Source of the DNA: Polycladospora coralii | Lineage (GTDB): Bacteria; Bacillota; Bacilli; Thermoactinomycetales; Thermoactinomycetaceae | Direction: 5' to 3' | Assembly: GCF_014773435.2 (NCBI RefSeq) | Contig: NZ_JACXAG020000005.1 | Location: 124,001 to 188,000, forward strand | Length of the DNA: 64,000 nucleotides | Shown here: piece after piece, positions 52,089 to 61,297 of the stretch | How positions within the stretch are numbered: the stretch's first letter is position 1 | Layout: every line of letters begins with the position of its first letter | The notes under the pieces: model-generated | Seen by the model: the letters and a program-made list of their open reading frames with translations, nothing else | What the model was told of the DNA's origin: nothing | Databases searched by the model: none | Made by a program: the position numbers and the translations under genes

Positions 52089-52781
52089 GTGTTAGAGATC
52101 GGCAGAGAAGCATTGCATCAGCTGTATGTGGTAGAAGAGCAAAGTATACGCGCTTGTGCTAGTAAGTTGTATTGCCAGCCCAGTAAGGTGAGAAAATATT
52201 TGGAACTGAATCAAATTCCTATCCAAAAGAAAAAAGGGGGGCGAGTGAGGGTAGAAGAGCGGCTCAAAGCAGAACTGCACATGGATGATACCCAGTTCAA
52301 AGAATACCTGCTGCATCTACGCTTTTTTCAAATGCTTACTTATGCGCAGCTCGCAAAGCGATTTAAGTGCTCATCTGCTTCTGCCCAGATGGTGTATAAG
52401 CGATATGGGATTGAGACGAAGCAGCGATATAATCGGCTCCTAACGGAATCGCGGTTGTACGAGCTATATGTACTGAAAAACAAGACGATTATCGAATGTG
52501 CGGATATCCTGGATTGCTCACATACATTAGTCCGCTATTACCTGCTGAAGTACAAGATCCCCTCACGATCAGCAGGTGCCAAGCGAATCGAAGTACATAT
52601 CAAGAGTCGCTTAGGCATGAGTGACCTCCAGTTACGCCAATACCTGACGGAGTTGGCAAAGACTTATACCATGGATGAGCTAGTGCACCAATTAGCGCAT
52701 AGTAAAAGCAGTATCCGATTGATGTACAAGCGCTTGGGGATCAAGAAGAATTGGAAAAAAAAGAAGACCTCAAAAGAGTAG
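52089..52781 (+). CDS. Tandem-HTH DNA-binding protein
   Basis: 230 residues built from two copies of a ~95-residue unit. Each has a Myb/HTH-like segment (LYVVEEQSIRACASKLYCQPSKVRKYLEL and LYVLKNKTIIECADILDCSHTLVRYYLLK), a basic linker, a conserved hinge (LHMDDTQFKEYLLHL and LGMSDLQLRQYLTEL), and a second HTH ending VYKRYGI or MYKRLGI. GTG start after AGGAG. Four HTH-like modules suggest it binds long repeated DNA sites. A terminator follows. Confidence 0.75.
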   Translation: MLEIGREALHQLYVVEEQSIRACASKLYCQPSKVRKYLELNQIPIQKKKGGRVRVEERLKAELHMDDTQFKEYLLHLRFFQMLTYAQLAKRFKCSSASAQMVYKRYGIETKQRYNRLLTESRLYELYVLKNKTIIECADILDCSHTLVRYYLLKYKIPSRSAGAKRIEVHIKSRLGMSDLQLRQYLTELAKTYTMDELVHQLAHSKSSIRLMYKRLGIKKNWKKKKTSKE

Positions 52782-52885
52782 TGGATGCCGTAAGCTGTAC
52801 ATATAGGCATGAAAATTGCCACCTATTTCATTTTTTTGATTACGCATGTTTTTACAAACGAGTATTTGCTCTCCTCATCTTAAAA

Positions 52886-52919
52886 TGAATCAGGTGGAGT
52901 AACGTCTCCACCTGATTCA
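52886..52919. terminator. Bidirectional terminator
   Basis: TGAATCAGGTGGAG and CTCCACCTGATTCA form a 14-bp perfect stem with a 6-nt loop. It separates the P2 operon from the convergent oxidoreductase. U-tracts are weak. Confidence 0.75.
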
Positions 52920-52925
52920 ACGCGT

Positions 52926-53900
52926 CTAAACCATAGTTATGACTACCTTTCCGCGCGCGCGCCCCGTTTCAAGATAGCGAATGGCATCTGCAGTTTGACT
53001 TAAGGGATAACGTTTATCAATCACAGGGGTAACTTTGCCAGCTTCAACAAGCTCTTTTATAAATTGAAGGTCTTCTTTGTTCATACTCGCCATCATCATG
53101 CCTATTTTCTTATGACTTGTTCGTGAAATCCATTTTCCCATCCACATGACTTGAAAGGCCAGAAACAGATTTGTAATGCCAACTACTGTACAAATTCCAT
53201 GAGGTCGCAATGACCTTGCTAAGTCTAATACGGAACGATTTCCAACTGCATCGTAGATCAAATCATATTGCACGCCTGTTCGAGTAAAATCCTCCTTTGT
53301 ATAATCAATGACATGTTTAGCGCCAATTGAGCTTACAAGCTCTAGGTTTTGCGTACTACACACCCCCGTCACCTCTGCTCCAAATGCTTTTGCAATTTGT
53401 ACAGCGAACGTGCCTACCCCACCAGATGCTCCATTCACCAAGACTTTTTGTCCAGCTTGAATTTGTCCTTCATGACGAAGTCCTTGTAAGGCAGTCAAGG
53501 CAGCGACGGGAACGGCTGCTGATTCTATAAAAGACAAGTTGCTTGGTTTTAAAACTAATGCATGCTCAGGCACAGTCACATATTCAGCAAATCCTCCCGA
53601 TCCTACCTCACATATATCTCCAAACACGCCATCCCCTGGTTTAAACTGTGTGACGTTTTTTCCTACTGCGATCACACGTCCTGCTATATCTGCACCTGGT
53701 CGTGTGTTTTTTGGTTTGAAAAGCCCGTTTCCTAGACGCGTAATAAAAGGGTCAGCTCTCATCTTGTGCCAATCAAGTGGATTGGCAGAAGCGACATACA
53801 CTTGCACCAGTACTTCTTCTTCATTTGGAATCGGTTGTTCCACATCTTTTAACTGCAAAACATCGGGTGAACCGTATTTCGTATACACAATAGCTTTCAT
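52926..53900 (-). CDS. NADPH:quinone-oxidoreductase-like medium-chain dehydrogenase
   Basis: 324 residues of the zinc-free MDR group: N-terminal GroES-like half (YTKYGSPDVLQLKDVEQPIPNEEEVLVQV), the coenzyme motif VLVNGASGGVGTFAVQIAKAFGAEVTGVCS, and the C-terminal SQTADAIRYLETGRARGKVVITM. Lacks the catalytic zinc cysteines. It is divergent from a TetR gene with two operator-like palindromes between, so TetR control is likely. Confidence 0.9.
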   Translation of the reverse strand: MKAIVYTKYGSPDVLQLKDVEQPIPNEEEVLVQVYVASANPLDWHKMRADPFITRLGNGLFKPKNTRPGADIAGRVIAVGKNVTQFKPGDGVFGDICEVGSGGFAEYVTVPEHALVLKPSNLSFIESAAVPVAALTALQGLRHEGQIQAGQKVLVNGASGGVGTFAVQIAKAFGAEVTGVCSTQNLELVSSIGAKHVIDYTKEDFTRTGVQYDLIYDAVGNRSVLDLARSLRPHGICTVVGITNLFLAFQVMWMGKWISRTSHKKIGMMMASMNKEDLQFIKELVEAGKVTPVIDKRYPLSQTADAIRYLETGRARGKVVITMV

Positions 53901-53960
53901 AGCGTTCTCCCTTTATGAATGACATAATGTTTTGGAGACTTGAACTTAACCTGCTCTAAT

Positions 53961-54020
53961 GTATACTATACAGTGTAGTATAAAAATGTTCAATATATTT
54001 ACACTATACTGTATAGTATA
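53961..54020. promoter_or_regulatory. Two operator-like palindromes for the TetR regulator
   Basis: TATACTATACAGTGTAGTA at 53962-53980 and its inverted variant ACACTATACTGTATAGTA at 54001-54018 share the core TATACTATACAGT. Two copies between divergent genes are typical for TetR operators. Confidence 0.65.
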
Positions 54021-54048
54021 TTAAAATAAAGAAAAGTGAGCTGATGCT

Positions 54049-54663
54049 ATGCGTGAAGAGAAAAAAACAACGGATAAATCCAAAAAGCGTGAAGAAATTA
54101 TGGATGGAGCAATTAAAGCATTTGAAATAGAAGGATATGAAAAAGCATCGATGGATCGAATTGCTCATCACGCAGGAACGACTAAACGAACGGTTTATAA
54201 TCATTTCGCTAGCAAAGGAGAACTGTTTCAAGCGGTTTTTGAAAGATTTCTATCGGAACAGAGTGTTTTAAGAGCGATCAAATACGATTCGGATCAATCA
54301 CTAACCGAACAGCTTGTGAGGTTTGTTGATGCTGAATTGTATCTGAGTACCGACTCTAGTCGACTGGCAATAAGTCAGGTACTGATCACACAATTTATGC
54401 AAGATCCTCATGTTGCGCTGGAAGCAAGAGCGAAATATGGTTCTTCTCATACCCATTTTGTGACTTGGATAGAAGCCGCGATTGAAGATGAACGAATTGA
54501 AGCAACGGATCCCAATTTAGCGGCCCTCATCTTTTATTCCATGATCGAAGGCGGTCTCACTTGGCCCATTCTTTGCCAAACAGAGAAGCCACCCGTATCT
54601 TTCAAAGATGAATTAATCAAAACCTTTTTATGTCGTTTTGAAAAATCTCCCGTTTCTGGTTAA
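54049..54663 (+). CDS. TetR-family regulator
   Basis: 204 residues. The HTH is EIMDGAIKAFEIEGYEKASMDRIAHHAGTTKRTVYNHFASKGELFQAVF; the C-terminal domain resembles TetR_C_7/AefR-like helices. GTGAGCTGATGCT precedes the ATG. Likely represses itself and the divergent oxidoreductase. Confidence 0.9.
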   Translation: MREEKKTTDKSKKREEIMDGAIKAFEIEGYEKASMDRIAHHAGTTKRTVYNHFASKGELFQAVFERFLSEQSVLRAIKYDSDQSLTEQLVRFVDAELYLSTDSSRLAISQVLITQFMQDPHVALEARAKYGSSHTHFVTWIEAAIEDERIEATDPNLAALIFYSMIEGGLTWPILCQTEKPPVSFKDELIKTFLCRFEKSPVSG

Positions 54664-54711
54664 GCAGTAACCAATTAGGTCATAACGAGACACCCAATAG
54701 AGAAATTTCTA

Positions 54712-54741
54712 CATCCTTCTTCATTTGAAGGGTGTTTTTTG
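54712..54741 (+). terminator. Terminator of the TetR gene
   Basis: CATCCTTC and GAAGGGTG pair around a 7-nt loop, followed by TTTTTTG. Confidence 0.85.
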
Positions 54742-54825
54742 TTAAAATCATAAGGTTAGTTATAGCGAGTGATGACAGCGACTACTTTAATATAGATGAG
54801 TTCGTGTTAGAAATGAGGTGAAATC

Positions 54826-55518
54826 ATGTCCGAAAAGATACCGATGGTTGAAGTGTTTCAAACCGTAGAAGGGGAAGGGACGAATGCTGGGTATCCGACT
54901 ACTTTCGTACGGGTGTTCAACTGTAACTTGCGCTGTACGTGGTGTGATACACCTTATAGTTATGCGCCTGCGAAGCCAGAATACCTGGCGACGATTCCGG
55001 AAATTGTAGAGCAGGTAAAGCAGTATCCCAGTCGTTATATTTGCCTGACTGGTGGGGAGCCGCTTATTCATGGAGAAAAGTCAGCGAAACTGATCGAAGC
55101 TTTGGCAGCTATTCCTTATGTAAAAGATATTCATATCGAGACCAATGGAGCGATTCATCTGAAGCCATTTCAGGAAATGCGTGAGCAATATGATGATATC
55201 GCGCAAAAGGTTCGCTTTGTCATTGACTATAAATTGCCGGCTAGTGGCGAGAATGACAAGATGATCCATGAAAACTTTGATATACTACAAGCTCAAGATG
55301 AGATTAAATTTGTGATAGCAGACGATGCAGATTTTCTGTTTGCCAAACAAATTGTTGCACAATATATTCAAAAAGGGACCCCGCTCTTTAGTCCGGTCTG
55401 GGAAACGATGCCACCAGCTAAGTTAGTCGAACGCTTACTTGAGCATCAGCTGATGGATGTAAAGTTAAATCTACAAATTCACAAGGTGATTTGGGATCCA
55501 GACCAAAGAGGTGTGTAA
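54826..55518 (+). CDS. queE: 7-carboxy-7-deazaguanine synthase
   Basis: Radical SAM enzyme converting 6-carboxytetrahydropterin to 7-carboxy-7-deazaguanine in queuosine precursor synthesis. 230 residues. The cluster motif is CNLRCTWCDTPY (CX3CX2C), preceded by the QueE-specific EVFQTVEGEGTNAGYPTTFVR, and followed by CLTGGEPL and HIETNGAI. GAGGTG precedes the ATG. First gene of the queE-queC-queD-queF operon. No preQ1 riboswitch was recognised upstream. Confidence 0.95.
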   Translation: MSEKIPMVEVFQTVEGEGTNAGYPTTFVRVFNCNLRCTWCDTPYSYAPAKPEYLATIPEIVEQVKQYPSRYICLTGGEPLIHGEKSAKLIEALAAIPYVKDIHIETNGAIHLKPFQEMREQYDDIAQKVRFVIDYKLPASGENDKMIHENFDILQAQDEIKFVIADDADFLFAKQIVAQYIQKGTPLFSPVWETMPPAKLVERLLEHQLMDVKLNLQIHKVIWDPDQRGV

Positions 55519-55536
55519 AAAGGAGGAAATCTCGCA

Positions 55537-56217
55537 ATGAAAAAAGCAGTCATCGTATTAAGTGGCGGTTTAGATAGCACGACATGTATGGGAATGGCAC
55601 AAGCGGAAGGCTTTGAGCTGTACCCGATCACTTTCCATTATAATCAGAGGCATGATCGTGAAGTGGAGCAAGCCCAAAAAGTAGCAGCACATTATGGTGT
55701 GACGGATAAGCACCGGATTGTAGATGTCTCTTTTTTGGGGCAGATCGGTGGTAGTGCCTTAACGGATCAAAATATAGAGGTGCGTACTTCTGGTGTAGCA
55801 GAAGACATTCCAGAAACGTATGTACCCGCTCGTAACTTGATCTTTTTATCCTTAGCGGCTGCATATGCCGAGGTGATCGGGGCTACTTCCATTTACACAG
55901 GCGTGAACGCGGTAGATTATAGTGGCTATCCCGATTGTCGCCCTGAATTTATTGAATCGATGACGGAAACGATTAATCGGGCGACGAAGATGGGGGTTAC
56001 CTCTGCCGATCAACTAAAAATCGAGACCCCGCTTATTTTTTTAACAAAAGGACAAATTATTGAAGAAGGATTAAAATTAGGAGTCCCGTATGCACTGACC
56101 ACATCATGCTATCTCGGGGAAGAAGAAGCATGCGGGAAGTGTGATAGTTGTGTGCTACGCCTCAAAGGATTTGAAGAAAATCAAACGGAAGACCCCATTC
56201 CATATCAAACCAGATAA
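55537..56217 (+). CDS. queC: 7-cyano-7-deazaguanine synthase
   Basis: ATP-dependent nitrile-forming enzyme making preQ0. 226 residues: PP-loop LSGGLDSTTCMG, ETYVPARNLIFLSLAAAYAE, and the C-terminal zinc motif CYLGEEEACGKCDSCVLR. AAAGGAGG precedes the ATG. It starts 18 bp after queE. Confidence 0.96.
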   Translation: MKKAVIVLSGGLDSTTCMGMAQAEGFELYPITFHYNQRHDREVEQAQKVAAHYGVTDKHRIVDVSFLGQIGGSALTDQNIEVRTSGVAEDIPETYVPARNLIFLSLAAAYAEVIGATSIYTGVNAVDYSGYPDCRPEFIESMTETINRATKMGVTSADQLKIETPLIFLTKGQIIEEGLKLGVPYALTTSCYLGEEEACGKCDSCVLRLKGFEENQTEDPIPYQTR

Positions 56218-56232
56218 GCCAGGTGAAGACGA

Positions 56233-56625
56233 ATGCTTGGGAAATATACCTTAGTGAAACATTTTTGGATGTCATGCGCGCACAGTGTACCAGGTGCGGG
56301 CAAATGCGAACGAATTCATGGTCATAATTACAAAGTCACGTTTTGTGTAGAAGGCACTAAGTTAGATGAAAATCAGATGTTGATTGACTTCCGCTATGTA
56401 AAGCATGCATTAGAAAAAAAGTACGACCATCATCTATTAAATGATTTTCCAGAGTTTGACCCAAAGCGTGGTGGGCATGCACCGTCTACGGAAAAAGTAG
56501 CAGAAGTTTTTTTCCGTACGATTGACGAGCTGTGTCAGCAGAAAGAAAATCAACCGATTTTAAAGTGGATTGAAGTACAGGAAACAGACGAAGCATATGC
56601 ACGTTTTGAACGGGAGGTATTATGA
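56233..56625 (+). CDS. queD: 6-carboxytetrahydropterin synthase
   Basis: 130 residues, PTPS fold. Zinc ligands in [11 protein letters not shown] and ERIHGHNY, catalytic Cys in GKCERIHGH, and the conserved Glu near the end in [14 protein letters not shown]. Converts dihydroneopterin triphosphate, upstream of QueE. Its TGA overlaps the queF ATG. Confidence 0.95.
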   Translation: MLGKYTLVKHFWMSCAHSVPGAGKCERIHGHNYKVTFCVEGTKLDENQMLIDFRYVKHALEKKYDHHLLNDFPEFDPKRGGHAPSTEKVAEVFFRTIDELCQQKENQPILKWIEVQETDEAYARFEREVL

Positions 56626-57119
56626 TGTCAAAAGAACAAGAACAAGCAGCACTCGGGCTACACACATTAGGTAGTGACACCCCATACACATTTGAATATG
56701 ATCCATCAATCCTTGAGGTGTTTGATAATCGGCACCCGGATACGGATTACTATGTCAAGTTTAACTGTCCAGAGTTTACCAGTCTCTGCCCAATCACATC
56801 CCAGCCCGACTTTGCGACGATCTATATCAGCTATGTTCCTGATATGAAATTGGTCGAAAGCAAATCGCTTAAACTATATCTATTTAGCTATCGCAACCAT
56901 GGGGATTTTCATGAGAATTGTATTGTTACGATTATGAAAGACCTTATCGAAAAAATGGATCCTAAATATATTGAGGTGACGGGTAAATTTCTGCCTCGTG
57001 GCGGGATTAGTATCGACCCTTATGCCAATTATGGAAAGAAAGGCACTAAGTGGGAAAGGATTGCTGAGCAGCGCTTAGCACAGCATGATCTGATTTTAGA
57101 AAAAGTGGATAACCGATAG
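56622..57119 (+). CDS. queF: NADPH-dependent 7-cyano-7-deazaguanine reductase
   Basis: Reduces preQ0 to preQ1. 165 residues of the short YkvM type: catalytic Cys in [20 protein letters not shown], the QueF motif [20 protein letters not shown], and the C-terminal [14 protein letters not shown]. Starts either at ATG 56622 (overlap with queD) or ATG 56625; the ribosome site GGGAGG fits the second slightly better. Confidence 0.96.
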   Translation: MMSKEQEQAALGLHTLGSDTPYTFEYDPSILEVFDNRHPDTDYYVKFNCPEFTSLCPITSQPDFATIYISYVPDMKLVESKSLKLYLFSYRNHGDFHENCIVTIMKDLIEKMDPKYIEVTGKFLPRGGISIDPYANYGKKGTKWERIAEQRLAQHDLILEKVDNR

Positions 57120-57121
57120 GT

Positions 57122-57153
57122 GAGAAGGGCAGTGCTACAGCGCTGTCCTTCTC
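57122..57153 (+). terminator. Terminator of the queECDF operon
   Basis: GAGAAGGGCAG and CTGTCCTTCTC form the outer stem (one G-U), closing with GC/GC inside. It begins 3 bp after the queF stop. The T-rich tail is interrupted by G. 57154-57298 holds nothing else. Confidence 0.7.
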
Positions 57154-57298
57154 TTGTGTTTGTAGGGAAGAGGATAAGCTTCACTGGTGAATCCATATCA
57201 AATCATAAGCTATATCGATATACACTTTATGAATAAATAGTCCTTTTCTTTTTTTGCATTAAAATAGGCCCGACTATGGGGTCTACGGTTTGTTCAAA

Positions 57299-57739
57299 TT
57301 ATGGTGTGATCAAAAGCGCAGTCATATCGGTGGTCGATGTAGCAGTAAAGTTTGCTATAGAGGCGCCGCCGCCTAGCCATTGAATCGTTGCTATGATTTG
57401 ATAAGTGGCTGTAACGGCTCCTGGCTTATCCACTACGGAGAAACTGGGAAAAAAGTTTGTATTTGAATTATTAGGTGTTTGGATCGCCGTGGATTGCGTG
57501 ACTTGACGTACCGTGGTGGTAATTCCACCAGCGAATCTTTGTAGTTGAAATAATATATTAAAATCTAGATTGTTATCAGAATTTACCTTTGTATTTAAAA
57601 ACACAGTGGCATTGATCTGCACTTCTTGCGTACTTGAAACTGAAAAGGTTGGAAGCGTCGCAAGTGTAGTTGTTTGGCTCAGATTTGTATTTAATGTCAC
57701 AGATGAATCATCAGAAAATAAACCATCTAAAGAAGCCAT
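57299..57739 (-). CDS. Beta-rich protein of unknown function
   Basis: 146 residues, Thr/Ser/Asn-rich with regular beta-strand patterns (VTLNTNLSQTTTLATLPTFSVSSTQEVQINATVFLNTKV), no signal peptide and no Cys. Composition recalls spore-surface or exosporium proteins of bacilli, but no family is recognised. GGAGGTGATTATATG precedes the start. Confidence 0.65.
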   Translation of the reverse strand: MASLDGLFSDDSSVTLNTNLSQTTTLATLPTFSVSSTQEVQINATVFLNTKVNSDNNLDFNILFQLQRFAGGITTTVRQVTQSTAIQTPNNSNTNFFPSFSVVDKPGAVTATYQIIATIQWLGGGASIANFTATSTTDMTALLITP

Positions 57740-57963
57740 ATAATCACCTCCTTATGCTTTTAATCTATTATATGCCCTTTATCCCTATGAAGTTCCTTTC
57801 TACAATTCTTTTTTCACAGAAATATATACGGATAAGCAAGATGATGGCTATTTATATGAATGTGACTAAGGTGTGTTCATCTACCTATTAAGGCAAATAC
57901 GAAATGTAACACGTAATTATGGTATCCTGTTCTTATTTGTAATATAAAATTGAGGTGACTCGT

Positions 57964-58962
57964 TTGCAGAATGTAAAACTTTGCTTTATCGGTGCGGGCT
58001 TTCATGCGACAACGAATATCTTTCCAGCGGTTGTAGCCGCGGGTGCAGAGATTGGAGCAGTGGCTACGCGCAATATCGAAAATGCGGCATCTACACTGAA
58101 ACAATTTGGAAGTGGAGGTACGGCTTATGGTGATTACCATAAGATGCTAGCTCATGAGGCATGTGACGGTGTGGTGGTAATCGCACAACCTCAAGACCAA
58201 CTGGCCATTGTGTTGGATTGCATAGCCGCTGGGAAAAATGTGTATGTGGAAAAACCACTTGGAATGAATGAAAGCGATGCGAAGCAAGCAGCCCGAGCAG
58301 CTGAACAAGCTAGAGTGGTGCTGATGGTTGGATTTATGAAGCGATATGCGCCGATCTATACACAACTGGCTGCTCTGGTGAATGAAAGAACATTGGGAGA
58401 GGTACGTTCGTTTCAAGCTACTTTTGCTGTAGATAGTACGCCATTTTGTGCGGATGATGAAGCTTTTTTAAAACTGGCTGCGATTCACTTTGTGGATTTA
58501 ATCCGTTTTTTATTTGGTGAAGTGGCTACTGTAACCGGTGTGGCTAACAGTAGAGACAACCATATTTCACAAAGCTTATCTGTACAGTTTGAAAATGGGA
58601 TTATTGGGAGTATTTACTTTGCGGGGATGACTGCGTGGTCTCGAGAAAGTGAGCATATCACGGTAACATTTGATCATGGATTTGCCATCGCCGCTGAGAT
58701 GAACAAGCTTACTGTTCATCCCACGCTTCAGCAGGAACAAGGGCAGTTGCCATGGCAATCATTAGCCGAAGTAGATACCGTTTATACGCCTTCAGGGACA
58801 GTGATGTCAGGCGCTTACCGTGATTTATACTTACGCGGGTATATAGGAGAGATACAGCACTTTATGAACTGCTGTAAGCAAGGACATTCACCTTCGTCTA
58901 GCGGTAGGGATAATGTACACACAATGGCTTTATGTGATCAGATATTATCGCGTCTAAAGTAA
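57964..58962 (+). CDS. Gfo/Idh/MocA-family NAD(P)-dependent oxidoreductase
   Basis: 332 residues from TTG 57964, which has GAGGTG at 6-nt spacing; an upstream GTG at 57955 overlaps that ribosome site. The Rossmann motif is FIGAGFHATTNIFPAV, the signature EKPLGMNESDAKQ follows, and MKRYAPIYTQL begins the substrate domain. Sugar or cyclitol substrate unknown. It stands alone. Confidence 0.88.
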   Translation: MQNVKLCFIGAGFHATTNIFPAVVAAGAEIGAVATRNIENAASTLKQFGSGGTAYGDYHKMLAHEACDGVVVIAQPQDQLAIVLDCIAAGKNVYVEKPLGMNESDAKQAARAAEQARVVLMVGFMKRYAPIYTQLAALVNERTLGEVRSFQATFAVDSTPFCADDEAFLKLAAIHFVDLIRFLFGEVATVTGVANSRDNHISQSLSVQFENGIIGSIYFAGMTAWSRESEHITVTFDHGFAIAAEMNKLTVHPTLQQEQGQLPWQSLAEVDTVYTPSGTVMSGAYRDLYLRGYIGEIQHFMNCCKQGHSPSSSGRDNVHTMALCDQILSRLK

Positions 58963-59046
58963 GTGTCAAACCCCTATTTTTAAATAAGTACCCAGCTTGC
59001 TTCTGGTGGAATGATGTAAACCACTAATTATCCGTACATGTTCAGT

Positions 59047-60111
59047 TTATTGTATCCATTTCCAATTCAAACAAGGTGTGATCGTAATAGCGGAGGGGTT
59101 ACTCCCTACTTGAACAGTTGCGATGATCGACTGCGTTTTAACTTCAATGACCGATACAATCCCTCTCTGATTTAAATCACTCATTACATAAACAAATTGA
59201 CTATCCGGTGTAATGACTAAATCTGAGGGGGAATTATCAACCTGAAGCAGAGCAATAACAGCATGTGTTTTGACATCCATGACGATAACACTAGCGGAAG
59301 CCCCGTCCAGTATGTATCCAAATTGCCCATTCGGAGTAATCGCTATTTTGGCGGTTCCTATCCCAACTGGAACTCTTGCTATGAGCGTATGCGTTTTCAC
59401 GTCAATGATAGATGCTATACCTGTATTTACATCTGTCACATATACCAATTGGCTGTCTGGCGTAAAGACAACATTTTCAATCCCTCCTCCGAGTGTTAGG
59501 GTAGCGATGACGGATTGCGCTTTTGTATCAATCACCGTGATACCTTCGTCTATAGAGGCCACATACACAAATCTTCCATTGGGCGTAACGGCTAACCTTA
59601 TTGGAGCATCTTCTGTCTTTATCGTCGCTATAATACGATTTGACTTCGTATCGATCACTGATACCGTATTTTCATCACTAATTCCACCTGGTGCATAGAT
59701 GAATTTCCCATCAGGTGTAAGGGCAAATGATTCTGCTATATCCAAATTAATGGCTATATTAGCAATCGATCGATTTTTTTTGCTATCTATTACGTTGATT
59801 TCTTCCTCTGTAAACACATAAACAAATTGACTATCGGGTGAAATGACCAAATACCGTGGTTGATAGTCCAACTTAATTGTAGCTACTTGGGCATTCGATT
59901 TCACGTCAATGACAGCAATAGACTGCTGATCAGATAGGATATTCACATCACCTATATAAGCATATTGTCCGTTAGGTGTAATGGCAATCGTCTGAGGCGA
60001 TGTATTCATTCTGATCGTTGAAATAACAGCATGTGTGCTCGTATCGAGCACCGATATAGTGCCGGGTGGACCTTCTGCAAATCCACTATTTGCTACATAA
60101 ACATAGGACAT
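59047..60111 (-). CDS. YVTN-family beta-propeller protein
   Basis: 354 residues, made of about eight ~42-residue repeats with the pattern ITPNGQYAYI...VIDVKSNAQVATIKL, the 40-residue YVTN repeat of a seven- or eight-bladed propeller. No signal peptide, so its site is uncertain. GGAGGCTATCAA precedes the ATG. Function unknown; often surface or ligand-binding. Confidence 0.88.
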   Translation of the reverse strand: MSYVYVANSGFAEGPPGTISVLDTSTHAVISTIRMNTSPQTIAITPNGQYAYIGDVNILSDQQSIAVIDVKSNAQVATIKLDYQPRYLVISPDSQFVYVFTEEEINVIDSKKNRSIANIAINLDIAESFALTPDGKFIYAPGGISDENTVSVIDTKSNRIIATIKTEDAPIRLAVTPNGRFVYVASIDEGITVIDTKAQSVIATLTLGGGIENVVFTPDSQLVYVTDVNTGIASIIDVKTHTLIARVPVGIGTAKIAITPNGQFGYILDGASASVIVMDVKTHAVIALLQVDNSPSDLVITPDSQFVYVMSDLNQRGIVSVIEVKTQSIIATVQVGSNPSAITITPCLNWKWIQ

Positions 60112-60235
60112 TTGATAGCCTCCAATACATAGGGTTCTAACATCTTATGCATGGTGGAGATGTCCTCATTTATTATCCTAAGTTCAGATGGCTAAAGTAT
60201 GTTATAGAAGTGAGTACGATCTAATTCATAAATAA

Positions 60236-60264
60236 GCCCCCTTATCATTGTATAAGGGGGCCCT
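60236..60264 (-). terminator. Terminator of the duplicated-domain gene
   Basis: GCCCCCTTAT and ATAAGGGGGC form a 10-bp perfect stem. On the minus strand it follows the gene at 60287 and runs into TTATTTATG. Confidence 0.75.
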
Positions 60265-60286
60265 TGTATCGAGAAAGGAAAACGTA

Positions 60287-61018
60287 TTAGGAACTTTTTT
60301 TCTCTACTTTGTCGCCTTTTGGTCCTTTTCCTTTTTTATTCGGATGGATTTTATGCAATTCAGCTTTCAATGCTTCTTTCTCAATGCCATACTTCTCCAT
60401 AACGGCTTCTTTATCCTGAGTCGTATTCATTTCGGTAATGACATCCGTCAGAGAGTTGCCACTGATTGTACCAATCGCCGCTGCCGTACTTAACTTTTTA
60501 ATTCCAATTTTGTTTTCTTCCATCAATGCTTTTGTTTCTGTTTCACTCTTATTCAAATAAGATGTTAGATTTTTCAATGCAACTTCTTTGTGAGCCCCTT
60601 TTCCTTTTTTATTCGGATGGATTTTATCCAATTCAGCTTTTAATGCGTCTTTCTCAATACCATACTTTTCCTTAAAGGCTTCTTTATCCTGTGTCACTTT
60701 CATATCGGCAATGACATCCGTTAGAGATGTACCACTGATTGTACTCATTGCCGCTGCTGTACTTAATTTTTTAATCCCGATTTCGTTTTCTTCCATCAAT
60801 GCTTTTGTTTCTGCTTCACTTTTATTCAAGTAGGAAGCTAGTTTCTTCAATGCTTTATCTTGCTTTTCGCCGCGTTTCATTAAATTTTGATCTTGTGCCT
60901 CGACTTGTGAGCTGTTCATGGAATTGGATGAGTCAGCGAAAGTCATTGAAGTTCCCCCGAATACCAATCCTGCTACACCTAAACTAGTTACCAATGCAAT
61001 GAATTTTTTCTTTACCAT
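60287..61018 (-). CDS. Secreted protein with two tandem ~90-residue domains
   Basis: 243 residues. A signal peptide (MVKKKFIALVTSLGVAGLVFGG, cleavage near TFA) is followed by two copies of a helical unit: LKKLASYLNKSEAETKALMEENEIGIKKLSTAAAMSTISGTSLTDVIADM and LKNLTSYLNKSETETKALMEENKIGIKKLSTAAAIGTISGNSLTDVITEM, each ending in KIHPNKKGKG. The copies are nearly identical. Function unknown; highly charged. Confidence 0.8.
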   Translation of the reverse strand: MVKKKFIALVTSLGVAGLVFGGTSMTFADSSNSMNSSQVEAQDQNLMKRGEKQDKALKKLASYLNKSEAETKALMEENEIGIKKLSTAAAMSTISGTSLTDVIADMKVTQDKEAFKEKYGIEKDALKAELDKIHPNKKGKGAHKEVALKNLTSYLNKSETETKALMEENKIGIKKLSTAAAIGTISGNSLTDVITEMNTTQDKEAVMEKYGIEKEALKAELHKIHPNKKGKGPKGDKVEKKSS

Positions 61019-61297
61019 TTTAATTCACATCCTTTGTTTGAATTGATATCAGCTTACCCCCTATTGATGACTTATTTATGACTTCAATATGATAAAACTC
61101 GGTAAAATGGTCATTTGAATGGTAACCCACTTTATTCCTGTAATAGGAGGTGGCTTGGCAACTTTTTGGGGGTGGAAAAAGCAAGGGATATCAAGTGATT
61201 TAAGGAGTTTCCATATCTTACATCCTTTTTTCTTCATCATTTATGTTAGGATACTTGGCAAGTACCACATTCTTGAACATAAAGAAAGGGAGATTGG

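Noticed and set aside
54742..54825. preQ1 riboswitch before the queE operon
   Set aside because: I looked for the preQ1-I stem and A-rich tail and did not find it; a covariance-model search would decide.
59270..59698. 142-codon plus-strand frame opposite the propeller gene
   Set aside because: Antisense to regular YVTN repeats, which keep several frames open.
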